Source: Stercorarius parasiticus | Taxonomy: Eukaryota; Chordata; Aves; Charadriiformes; Stercorariidae | Length of the DNA: 64,000 nucleotides | Direction: 5' to 3' | Assembly: GCA_013396915.1 (NCBI GenBank) | Contig: VWZL01001363.1 | Location: 349,140 to 413,139, forward strand | Shown here: piece by piece, positions 14,468 to 24,959 of the stretch | Layout: each line of letters begins with the position of its first letter | How positions within the stretch are numbered: the first letter of the stretch is position 1 | The notes under the pieces: model-generated | What the model saw: the letters and a program-made list of their open reading frames with translations, nothing else | The model's database searches: none | Told to the model about the DNA's origin: nothing | Made by a program: the position numbers and the translations under genes

Positions 14468-15179
14468 AGAATTCCAGAATGGTTGAGGTTGGAAGGGACC
14501 TCTGGAGATCATCTGGCCCAAACCCCCTACTCAAGCAGGGACACCTCGAACTGGTTGCCCAGGACCATGTCCAGACAACATTTTAGTATCTCCACAGGTG
14601 GAGACTCCATAGCCTCCCTGGGCAACCTGTGCCAGTGCTCAGTGACCAGTGTTTCCTGGTGTTCAGATGGAACTTCCCATGTTTCAGTTTATGCTCGTTG
14701 TCTCTGGGCATGTTGTCTTGTCACTGGGCACCACTGAAAAAAAAGCCTGGCTCCATCCTCTTTGCCCCTCCCTTCAGGTATTTATATACATTGATGAGAT
14801 TCCCCTGATCCTTCTCTTCTCCAGGTAGAACAGTCACAGGTCTCTCAGCCTTTCCTCAAAGGAGAGATGCTCCAGTGCCTTAATCACTTTCATGGCCCTT
14901 CGCTGGACTCTCTCCAGCGTATCCGTGTCTCTTGTATTGAGGAGCCCAGAACTGGACCTCACACTCCATCTGTGGGCTCAGCAGTGCTGAGCAGAGGGGA
15001 AGGATCACCTCCCTCGACCTGCTGGCAACACTCCTCCTCATGCAGCCCAGGTACCGTTAGCCACCTTTGCCACACGGGCACGTTGCTGGCTCGTGTTCAA
15101 CTTGGTGTCTGCCAGGTCCTTTTCTGCTAATCTGCTTTCCATCTGGTCAGCCCTCAGCATATATTGGTGCGTGGTGTGT
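14468..15179 (-). mobile_element. CR1 LINE, 5'-truncated, about 0.7 kb
   Basis: The left end, AGAATTCCAGAATGGTTGAG, then a block reading GGAAGGGACCTCTGGAGATC, is the reverse complement of a CR1 3' end. Proceeding right, the sequence matches the CR1 ORF2 C-terminal region (block TGGGCAACCTGTGCCAGTGC) and further ORF2 sequence (TTCGCTGGACTCTCTCCAGC near 14898) and stops near 15179. Several indels break the frame, so it is a dead copy. Open frames at 14483-14737 and 14867-15130 on the plus strand are antisense shadows of it. Confidence 0.88.
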
Positions 15180-18100
15180 GAAAGTTGTAAATGTCACAGG
15201 GAATAAAGAAATTTCGATAACAAGAAGAAACAGATCATTATAAAGGATGGTTTGTATGATCTTCTTAACAGGAATCAGAAAATGAAGCATAAAACTTCAC
15301 ATGGTAGGCTTCACATGTGGTAAGCTTGCTAGAATTTCCAGGATTTTAATTTAACAGATCCCAACTGTTGCAGGATCCTAAGACATCGGTAGCGCTTTCA
15401 CATTCTCTCCCTTTTAAACTCTTTTCCTTTGGAACATAATAAGATTTTAATATTTTATTACAGATTTAAGTTTTGGTTTTGGAAAGTATTTTACAGTTTA
15501 CAGCAGATGAAGAGACTACCCATGTGTGCATTTTTTTGATCTATGTATCAACTGTTTGGTTGTCCCAAGCAATCCCTTTCAGTGGTAAATTCCTGTGGAC
15601 TTTAGACACACTCCATTCTTAACAAGAATCTCCATTCCCTGTTCTTCTAGATCTAATCAAACAAAATTGTAACCGTGAGTTCCTTCTGCAAGTGAAGATT
15701 TTCAGTTTGTTTAATCAGCGTTACATCATTTTGTGGAGAACTTATTTAATAACAATATATTTTTTCTTTTTGTTACAAAATACAGAATTAATCAAACTCT
15801 GACGATTATTAAAAATGTTACGATAATAATCATTCTGTTATGATATTGAAGATACAATTGGAGATGTTATAAGTTCACTATCAACAATTTTTGACGAATG
15901 CCTCTTTTTTCAGTCCAGATAAGACAAGCTGCTTGGACATTGTATTAGTGTTCCGTGGCTGAATGAATGCATGAGTGCTTCCAGCACACACATTACTAAA
16001 CTTTTGACTGCAGTCAATACAGTTAAAGAGAACTTGAGACAACCCATTCTGTAAATGTCAAAAGATAAATTGCATGCATGTTAAATAGGAGTTAAATTCA
16101 CTAAAAGCGTTATTGCGGTGACTGTCTTAGCGTCATCTCCAGAGCTCTTTGCAATTTCTTTGGCGCTAGAGAAAGCTTTAAGGAGGCTGATAAAGCTAGG
16201 TCTGTAAAAGTGTTTAGGCTCCTTGTCCCAAGCTCCAAGAACCATGGAGTTCAGTTGTTCTTCCTCCTTCCACAATTGATGGAGTAGTGTATAAATCATT
16301 TTTGGATGCATTCCCAAAATCAGATTCAGAAGTGACAGCACACAGATCAAGGAACAAGCAAAGGCAGCCAAGAGTCAGCCATAAGATTTCGGCATGTTAT
16401 AAATCCTGCCACTTTCCAGGGAGTTAAAGCCTTTGGGGCTATAGAGATGTGCTTCGGTACATGCAGGATTCACATTCCTGAATCATTTTCTGGACCCCAG
16501 AGTGCTACCATCTGTACTTCAAAGGCTGAATGGAGGTCAGTCCTTTCACTCAGAAAGCTACTGCTGCAGATGATGGTATTTTTGCCTTAGCTTCTCCTCT
16601 TTTCTTTTCCCTTCTCTTTCAATCTTCTGAAAGGAATTCAAACTCCCATCAGCCCGCCGCCAGGATGGAGACCTAATCAGCAGAGTGGCAGATATCTGCA
16701 TCCTTTTCTGACAGTAACTCCAAGTACTTTTGCTACTGTGATAAATGGGAGCACAGCCCGTTCCAGAAGGGTATGGTGTAGCTGGAAAATAAGGAATGTG
16801 TCCAGATACTCTTAAACAGATGCATAACAAGAAATGCTTATATTTGCTCTGCACTGCTCTTGGGGAGGAAGGTGGGTGGTAAATTCCTGTACTTCGTTCT
16901 GCAAATTACATGGGTACTAAAGGGAGGAGGATTACAGAACAGAATTAGATAGCGTTGTAGAGAATGTTTCACTTACAATACTTTTTTTAGAGTTCAGCCT
17001 GTATATGACCATTGAGCTGGCAGTTGTTTGGATGGTGAGAAATGAGCAGATGTTGATCTTTTTCATGCGGAGACTGTTCTAGTTGTTCCCTAGATATGCA
17101 TGGTTAGTAATGTGGCATGAGCAGGAGCATCTTTACTGTGCCTTTTTTTGCAGCATAGAGACATAATGGAGATTTTTTTCTGACCTGTTTTGCATCCCCA
17201 ATCTAAATAAGGGTTGTTAAGAGAAACTAAAACAGCACCATGAAAGACAAGACAATATATGGCATTAGTAGGCCCTAATGGGCAGGCCAAAGCTCCCTTA
17301 ATAATACTCTGTGATCAAATGCAACTTGCCAGACAGAATAAAAAGGTATCAAGGACTGGGGGAAGCTGTTAGGCCATCTCATTTGCATACCCTAGGATGC
17401 AGTTACCTTTCCTAATGAGTAAATAAACAAGAGTATTTAGAAAAATGCATTACTCTGTGTGTGTGTGGGAACCAGGAGGCTATGGCTTTGTGGGTGTCAG
17501 GAGTGGTGCTTTGCATGGTGATTGCTGAAACTGTGGCTTCCTACAGAAGCAAGAATCCATCCATAAAACAAATCTCCAATTCAATTTAGAACCATAGTCC
17601 CCCACAGTTCCTCTTGCCTTCAAGCACAGGGCACAGTAAGGCTTGTTTGCCATCACTGAGAAGGAAGCAGGAATGTTTTCCCCAGACCTTACTTGGCCCA
17701 CTTTTCCTCCTTGCTTTGTGCTGAACTTCTCTGAATGTTGTCACGCCTCCAGCTTGAAAACTTCCCTTCTGTGATCCTGCTGTCTGTTGAGGTTATATGT
17801 AGTAGAGGTATGGTATTCTTCAGGTAGAGGTACAGTATCCTTCATCTGTCTACAGTGATTCTGTATGTAGGATACTAATTGTAAAGAGAATGGGGTTGCA
17901 GAATCCAGTTGCAGTACTTTTATCAATGAAAAGTGTATCCTTTCATTTCCTCCAAGCCATTTTCATCACCGCCCAGCTTCATCAAGAAGATGTCCGCATG
18001 TCTTTTCAAGACATCTTCTCTCTCTAAGACTATAAGACAGTAATTTATAACAGCATTAAAATCATGAGTAGAAAGGTATAAGACAGGAAAATCTGTTTGA

Positions 18101-19619
18101 AAATAGTTAGAACAAATTATATAAATCTGCATTTTTGCTATAGGGTTTGGTATCCAGTCCTGACAATGACAGTAAGAATTCATAAGAGGTCAGAGACCCC
18201 TAGGCTACAGTGATCCAAATTGCCATGCTCATGCAGTGTGTTGCTTGTGAAGTTCCCAGCTCTGAGATATTTCTTTGGCTATACTGAAAAATTACACTCC
18301 TTGTAGTACTGGAGATTGTAGGGCTGTCTGCATCACATTGAAATGGTATGCCCTGAAGAAGAAGAAGAGGGAAATATATGAATTATCTTTTGATTATGAT
18401 ACGCTGCAGTATGCTGTGTAGCCTTCAGCTCTTCTTTTGCTTTCCAGTCGTTTTCCTCACTTTAGCTTTATTTGTTTAATTTCAGCTTGTATGATGTCCT
18501 GATGTACTAGCAAACTAATTTGCCTACAGCCTAGTAAAAATCTCATATTTTGCCTCTGTCAGGTCTAATGATTGCAGAAGTGTTTGCTCTTGCACTGGTG
18601 GAACAGACAAGTGCTCTGTGTTACCCTTGTCAGCCGCCTGCAATCGGTCCTGAGGTCTGCCCTCAGACCAGCTTTGCTTCGCTCGTCCAGCTTGCTGAAA
18701 AGAAAACCCATGGTATTTGCTATGAAGGTTTCTGTGATGGATTCCATCACTCATGGTTTCATGGATGCTTTTGTTTATATGAATATTAGGCATTTAGGAC
18801 AAATGCCTGTCAAAGGCAAAAAGTAAGACCGTGTCAACATGCTTTCACCTGGAAACTACTTGTTTTCAGCTTTTCTTTTCTCTTGGAATTACTTTTCCTT
18901 CGTGCAGCTCTACAAATGCAAAACTAAAGAAACCCCCCACACCCTGACTGCCTTGTTAGCTTAAACTTTATGTCCTTAAAATGCTTTGTATAACTTGTTT
19001 GTTTATTTTTTCCATATATAATACCATCAATTTCTTAAATTTACCTTTGATTGCGCCTTTCTTTCTCAGGCAGGATTCCTGTATATTGATGACCAATTTA
19101 CCTTAGGCAAATTTTTAGCTACAAAACTAGGTAAAGATTGATTCTGAATACACTTGGTAAAATAGACCTTTTTCCGTCTTTCTTATAAAAAAGACTAGAT
19201 TCAGACTTGGTCGTCTTAAATAGTCACCGTATTAAAGGTGTTTGGCCCATGTAAAGTTTCAGCTTTAATGATGCGCTGAGAACATGCCAGCATAACTGAC
19301 TCCTCAAGGCCAGAATGTACCCTTTGCTCACAGGAATTGCTTTGTGTTTTGAGATTCATTTTGTGTAACGTTAGCCACCTAAGCAGTGGTGTGTAGGCTA
19401 AGGTTTCCTTTATAGTCCATGGCCACATCTCACCCTAAGTTGAGGTGTCTGAATAGAAAAAAATCGATGGTACCATCCAGATTCCTACTGCTTTCCATTT
19501 GCTAACTTAAACTAGGAACCTCAGAGGAGGGAGATTATGACTCACAATTGAGTGACATAATGGTAGGCAGGGGTCAAAAGCACAGGTTGCAGGGTGATGG
19601 GAACAAGAGAGACTTCAGG

Positions 19620-19881
19620 AATCACAGAATCACACAATGGTAGGGATTGGAAGGGACCTCTGGAGATCATCTAGTCCCAGCCCCTGCCAGAGCAGGGTCA
19701 CCTAGAGCAGGTTGCACAGGAGCGCGTCCAGGCGGGTTTTGAATGTCTCCAGAGACGGAGACTCCACCACCTCTCTGGGCAGCCTGTTCCAGTGCTCTGT
19801 CACCGTCCAAGTAAAGAAGTTCCTCCTCATGTTTAGGTGGAACTTCCTATGCTCAAGTTTGTGCCCGTTACCTCTTGTCCT
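19620..19881 (-). mobile_element. CR1 LINE 3' fragment, about 0.26 kb
   Basis: It starts AATCACAGAATCACACAATG (left, CR1 3' end) and continues with GGAAGGGACCTCTGGAGATC. The minus-strand frame at 19702-19917 reads [18 protein letters not shown], then [12 protein letters not shown], the recognisable C-terminus of CR1 ORF2. It is cut off at about 19881, inside the usual TGTCCT block. Confidence 0.9.
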
Positions 19882-20084
19882 GAACAATAAAGCAGGGTGA
19901 AGGGACACCTGCTTCAAGTGTACACAGATTCATGCAGCCTGGGAAACAAGCAGGAGGAACTTTAGCTGCACATGCAGTCACCAGGTTCCATCAGTGGAAT
20001 AATTGAGAGACAGTGGGAGAATTTACGTGGCTGGTCTGCTGCGGTGGATGGATGCAAGCGCAACAGGAAACACAGGCAAAGAAT

Positions 20085-20310
20085 GAGGAGGATTGGGCTA
20101 CCTTATATTGTGAAGGAGCAGTTTGGACACATAGATGGACACGGGGTGATGTGCTGGCTGAGAGTTTGGCAGAATTGGAGGAGAGGCCAGTAGGGGTGAC
20201 ACTGTGGTGTGAGTTTGTTACCACACAGTCAGGATAAAGAATTGGATAAAGCCACTCTAAGCAACTTGAGGAAATATTTTTCACAAATACAGTGTCGCTT
20301 CTTGCAGGAA
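20085..20310 (+). mobile_element. Degenerate CR1 ORF2 (endonuclease-region) fragment
   Basis: The block AGGATAAAGAATTGGATAAA followed by GCAACTTGAGG near 20262 matches the stretch of CR1 ORF2 that encodes a conserved QDEELDEA-like sequence in the endonuclease domain, and TTCTTGCAGGA follows at the expected distance. The upstream part from about 20085 is weaker. It lies on the opposite strand from the CR1 at 19620 and is probably a separate insertion. Confidence 0.5.
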
Positions 20311-21192
20311 AAGTAATATTTAATTCATCTGATTTCATTCCAACTAAGGAGGGGTCCAAAAAGAAACCACCATAAAGCTGATAGTGAAGCAGTCTGTGTC
20401 CAAGCACTCAGAAACTGTAGGATCCATGCTATAACATGCTCAGGAGTAAGGGGGAAAGTTAAACACCGCGTTCTCCTTCAGGAATGGGCAGATAACTTGG
20501 CAATTCCATAACTTCCAAGTATAACATGACATGAGTATCAACATTGAATCTGATTTTTCCAGATGCTAGCCTCTTAGCATTTCCTTGTCCATAGTCCATT
20601 ACCAAAAATACAGTAGAGCATTGGTGTGTTGTGACAGCTATTCTCATTGACTGAAGTTCAGTGACAGTAATCAAAGTCAGCAAACCAGGCAGTTCTGACT
20701 GAAGCATGGAACATGCTGGGATTTGTGTACTGGCTTAATATTTTTGCATAAGAAGGAAAGAGTTACATGCAATTAAATGGATCAATTTTTATTGGGGAAA
20801 TATCTGCTGAATCAATTTTTAGCAGCCTGTGGTAATTCATGGTGAAGTGATTTACGTTAACTAGAAATTCAAGTAACCTTAAACAAGGCTGCCAGATCCT
20901 TTGATGCTATAGTAGAAATTCTGTGTCAATTTACAATAAAACTGTAGACCAATACTGAATGCACATACATTTTCAATTATCAGTATGATTCTGTCAACCT
21001 CCATTACACCGTTTCGATGAAGTACTTTCTGACTAAAGCATTATGCCCTCTGTTTTGCAAGAGTTCAGACTGAATGATTGGTACATTTCCTTCTGGCATT
21101 AAAATCTTGGTATTTTTCTTTAAAAAGCCTGCTACATACCAGTCGATCTTACTACGGTATTGCATAGTAATAATGTAAAAATCTTTCCTTGA

Positions 21193-21482
21193 GCTTTTAT
21201 TGCTGAGCATGACATCATATGGTATGGAATATCCCTTTGGTCAGTTTGGGTCAACTGACCCATCTGTGTCCCCTCCCAACATCTTACCTATCCCCAGCCT
21301 ACTGACTTTTGGGGGTGGGTGGGAGAGAGAAAGCCTTGACACTGTGCAAGCACTGTTTGGCAATAGCCAAAACGCTGGTGGGTTATCATGGCTGTTTTAG
21401 CCACGAATGCAAAACGCAGCACCACACAGGCTGCTGTGAAGAAAGCTGTCTTCATAACTTCATTCCAGCCAGACCCAGTACA
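21193..21482 (+). mobile_element. Fragment of an avian retroviral LTR, 3' part
   Basis: The run from TTTTATTGCTGAGCATGACA through GGTATGGAATATCCCTTTGG, CTGTGTCCCCTCCCAAC and CCTTGACACTGTG to a terminal CCAGACCCAGTACA resembles the end of a common avian LTR that finishes in CA. I could not find a TG start or a target duplication upstream, so it is either 5'-truncated or too diverged on that side. No retroviral coding sequence adjoins it. Confidence 0.5.
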
Positions 21483-22390
21483 TCACATTACTGCTTTGTG
21501 CTCAGGTTGCCATCAGTGAAATGGTAGTCGTCAGTGTTTTTCTTCTATAGATCCTAAATAGTTTAAAAGAACTTGATATTTTTGTTATCTACAAGTATTT
21601 ATTCTAATTTTGTCAACATAGACACTGAGAAGCAAATAAATAAAGAGTATCTTTTGGAGTGGGGGTTAGAGTGCATGCCAGTAAGAAGTTCAAAACATGA
21701 AAGCTTGATTATATCTCTAGCATAAAGTCATTTTTCCATAGTCAAAACCCAGATATTTTCTTGGTTTTCTAAAGAAAAACACTACAGAATCCAGTTCATA
21801 TATGTATCATCGTATTATTTCCCATGTATTCATGCTCAAGAACACAAGGCGGCTGGGAAGTTTACTGTAATCTTTGTCACTGTCCTAAGGGCTAGCAATA
21901 CACATTTAAAAAAATGTGTTTTATTTAATCTTTAACTTCCAGTCACCATATTTTATGTATTTTTGTCTGCTAGATTAAAGAGATTGGAGTTAGAAAATCT
22001 CCTTAAGTAGGTAATTTATCATGTACAGACTGTATCATCATGATTCAGTTCTCTCTTAATCCATCTTAGAGCTAGCTCATTTACTCTCTTACTGTACAGT
22101 CTATTTCCAAATTGCAAATCAATCTTACGGTTTTCCTCTAAATTTTGAGGTTTTTTCTTGGCATTGCTTTTAGTGGAAAAATTGGATAGAATTGGCTCTC
22201 TCTAGTCTTGGGAGAGGAGCGTGTAAGGGCTCTAGTTACTTTAAGCATATGTCTTTCTTATAAGCATATGTCTTGAAGTGTATGTCTTTTTGCAGGTGGG
22301 CAGAGATTGCCTTCAATCCATGCTGCAATCCAGAGGGATGCTGGCAAACTCTGAACTGTGCCCAGCTAGCTGCGAGTAGGGATAAGGATC

Positions 22391-22398
22391 CCATAGAG
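22391..22398. repeat. Target-site duplication (left copy) of the hAT element
   Basis: CCATAGAG lies directly before the terminal CAGTGGGCTCC and recurs identically at 24952-24959. Eight-base duplications are the hallmark of hAT transposition. Confidence 0.95.
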
Positions 22399-22771
22399 CA
22401 GTGGGCTCCAAATGGGGGGATCTGCCCCCCAGGGGGTGTGCAAGACGATCGGTTGGGGTGCAGGAAGAAAACAGTTGAACTTCCACTTATATTTATTTTT
22501 ATATTAAAAAAAAAAAGGAAGAAATTAAGCTTTACTAATATTTAATATACAGATTGACACTGCTGCATTTAGTTGGTCCATATGTCAGATGGCCCTGTGG
22601 GGTTCATGAGGTGCCCTGAGGGAAGAGTGGGTTCTCCACAGTGTGGAGGGGTTGACAGTGGCATCCTTGCTCATTCCTTCACTTTCAGCGTATTGCGATG
22701 TATTACAGTTTACATGCGCCCAGTTACGTGGATTTATGGATTATATTATCTAGTTTTTACTAAACTACAAA

Positions 22772-24690
22772 ATGGACAAGTGGCTTAAAAGGATTTCTGC
22801 AAAGAAATCGCAGATTGAAGATAATACTGGTAAAGGCAGCACAAACGAGCAAGAAGAAAACGGCAGAGCTGACACTTCTCCTACTGCTAGTTCACTTGCC
22901 TTCATCAGCCATACTATGGGTAAAAACAATGACAAGCTAACCAAATCTGATAAGAAGTCAGCCAAAAAAAAAGTAAAAATATCAAGACGACTATTTGAAA
23001 TATGGATTTATAGCTACTGTTGCTAATGATGAACCTCACCCTAAGTGTACACTGTGCCTTGAGACATTAGCTGTTATGAAGCCATCACAATTAGAAAGAC
23101 ATTTAAAAACTAAACATCCAGAACATGAAGACAAACCTCTACAATTTTTTCAGTGACGTTTAAAGTCATGTGATACTCAGTTCAGTACTATCATAATGAT
23201 AAATGTTTAAAAGCATCTTCAGAGGTTTCTTACTTAATAGAAAAAGACAAAAAGCCACATGCCATTGGGGAAACACTGCGGTAAAAATGGCTGAAATAAT
23301 GCATGGGAAACAACATGTCAGCAAACTGAAGTTCATTCCTTTGTCAGCAAATACTGTTGAAGATGAACAGGAGAGTTGAAGAAAGAGATATTAGAACAAA
23401 TCACACAGTGTGGGAGGTTTGCTACGCGACTGGGTGAAAGTACAGATACTTCTAACGTGTCGCAGCTTATGGTGTTTGCTGGATTCTGCTTCAATAATGA
23501 AGTAGGTAAAGAAGTACTTTTTTGTGAGCCATTAAAGGAGAGATGTACTGGAGAAGATACATTCTCAACAGTAAGGGACTTCTTTAATAAGAGCAATGTT
23601 TTATGGAAAAACTGTGTAATTGTAACCGCTAAGGGAGCGTCTGCATTGACTGGAATAAAAAAAAATGTGTTCCAGGGTAAGGTTACAGAGCTGGCATCAC
23701 ATGTGAAATTCCTTCAGTTGTTGGCAAGCTCTTGCAGCAAAGAAGGTGGAGACGAAAGTGCATGAAGTGCTGCAGGGTGCTATCAATGTGGTTTATTTTA
23801 CAAAAACAAGACCTTTTAATAGTAGAATATTTACAATACTCTGTAATGAGACAGGGAGCGACCACAAAAGTCTTTTGTACCCCAGAGAGGTTCACTGGTT
23901 TTCTTATGGTGAAGTACTTAATAAGAGTTGTCGAACTTGAACACGTTATGCATTTTTCTTCTACAAAAAGTCAGGTGTTCCAAACTTGCTGACCTTTTCT
24001 GTGATGACAAGAAGCTGTCCCTAGCAGAGATTTTAAAAAAAATAAACACAATTAATGTGGACCTTCAACGTGAAGGTGATGCTTTAACAATGAATGAGAA
24101 ATTCACTGCTTTTCGGAGGAAACTTGTGCTATGGAGAGAGCATTTTGGAAACAGATGTTTGGAAATGTTTTGATCATTGCATGATTTTGTTGCCAAAAGT
24201 GATGGAAGCTAGTCACCTAAAAAATACTCTCATATCTGTACACTTAAAAAACATGGTAACTGAATTTTCTAGCCAGTTAAAAAATCTTCCCAACAACAGT
24301 TTCAGTGGGTTTTGAACCCAGTTGTTAGATAGATACAAATGCAACACCTTCTGATTAGTTTGCAAGAGCAACTGATTGCCCTCAGGGAAGATGGAAACTT
24401 ACTAGCCAAAATTCAACAAAAATCTTTGCATAATTGGTGGATGGGACTTAAAAAATAATATCATGGTTTGGTAAGTGTAGCCAGTGATGTATGTCTTTAA
24501 AAAATAATATCATGGTTTAGTAAGCGTAGCCAGTGATGTAGGTCCTCCATTTGGATCTACATATCTTCGTGAAGTATCATTTACAGCTAGCAGCCATTAA
24601 TACCAAGTATCAAAATAAACTGGACTTAGAACCAGACCTTCAAATTGCTGTATCACTAAGTGTTAAACCAAGATTATAGAAAATAATGAA
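22772..24690 (+). pseudogene. Decayed hAT transposase (ZBED5/Buster-like)
   Basis: The frame opens with MDKWLKRISAKKSQIEDN, the typical start of ZBED5/Buster-type transposases. A frameshift near 22990 leads into the BED zinc finger: C-X2-C at 23046-23057 and H-X4-H at 23100-23117. Further stops follow at about 23155 and 23378. The catalytic region is readable at 23376-23724. The motif normally LDESTD reads L-G-E-S-T-D (Gly codon 23433-23435), and the later T-D-G-A reads A-K-G-A (Lys codon 23631-23633), so two acidic catalytic residues are missing. Recognisable pieces continue in shifted frames (FNSRIFTILCNETGSDHKSL near 23815; DLFCDDKK near 23992; LTMNEKFTAFRRKL near 24084). A C-terminal dimerisation remnant (KYQNKLDLEPDLQIAVS) lies near 24606. 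Domesticated ZBED5-like genes exist in vertebrates, but the frameshifts and stops here argue for a plain transposon fossil. Confidence 0.9.
24447..24540. repeat. Imperfect tandem duplication inside the hAT remnant
   Basis: A 45-base segment (24447-24491) containing AATATCATGGTTTGGTAAG is repeated at 24495-24540 with only a few differences (TTTGG/TTTAG, AGTG/AGCG, one inserted T). It lies in the C-terminal part of the transposase remnant and adds to its frame disruption. Confidence 0.85.
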
Positions 24691-24951
24691 GGATATTCAA
24701 TCACATTGCTTTAGTGAGAGCAAAAAGGGGTTTTTTGTACCTTTAATAAATGAATTGATTTTAAAAAATATTATTTAATCTTTATCTCATTCTTTTAAAT
24801 TTCTATTTTTGTGTATGTTTTATAATGAAAAAAATATATTAGTACATTAGCAAGAAAATGTATGTAATTTATAAATACATACATTGGGTATGCATGCCCA
24901 AAAGCTTTTTACTGAAAGGGGTACGTAATCAAAAAAGTTTGGAGACCACTG

Positions 24952-24959
24952 CCATAGAG
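24952..24959. repeat. Target-site duplication (right copy) of the hAT element
   Basis: CCATAGAG follows the right terminal repeat and is identical to the bases before the left end. Confidence 0.95.

Larger units (their letters stand above)
22399..24951 (+). mobile_element. hAT (Charlie/Buster-like) DNA transposon, complete ends, 2,553 bp
   Basis: The left end reads CAGTGGGCTCCAAA and the reverse complement of the right end reads CAGTGGTCTCCAAA, so 13 of the first 14 bases match as terminal inverted repeats. Perfect 8-bp duplications (CCATAGAG) flank the element. Inside is a single decayed transposase frame on the plus strand. The CAGTGGTTC-like ends, 8-bp duplication and transposase type place it in the hAT superfamily, Charlie/Buster group. 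About 370 bases of leader precede the first ATG and about 200 AT-rich bases follow the coding remnant. Element length is close to that expected of an autonomous copy with some internal loss. Confidence 0.93.

Noticed and set aside
16081..16371. 96-codon frame on the minus strand with a hydrophobic start
   Set aside because: No recognisable family and no exon-like borders; treated as chance.
17456..17467. TG dinucleotide run
   Set aside because: Only six units; too short to be notable.
23376..23765. 129-codon frame that could be a ZBED5-like host gene
   Set aside because: It sits between hAT terminal repeats and an 8-bp target duplication, has frameshifts on both sides and lacks catalytic residues; a decayed transposase explains it.
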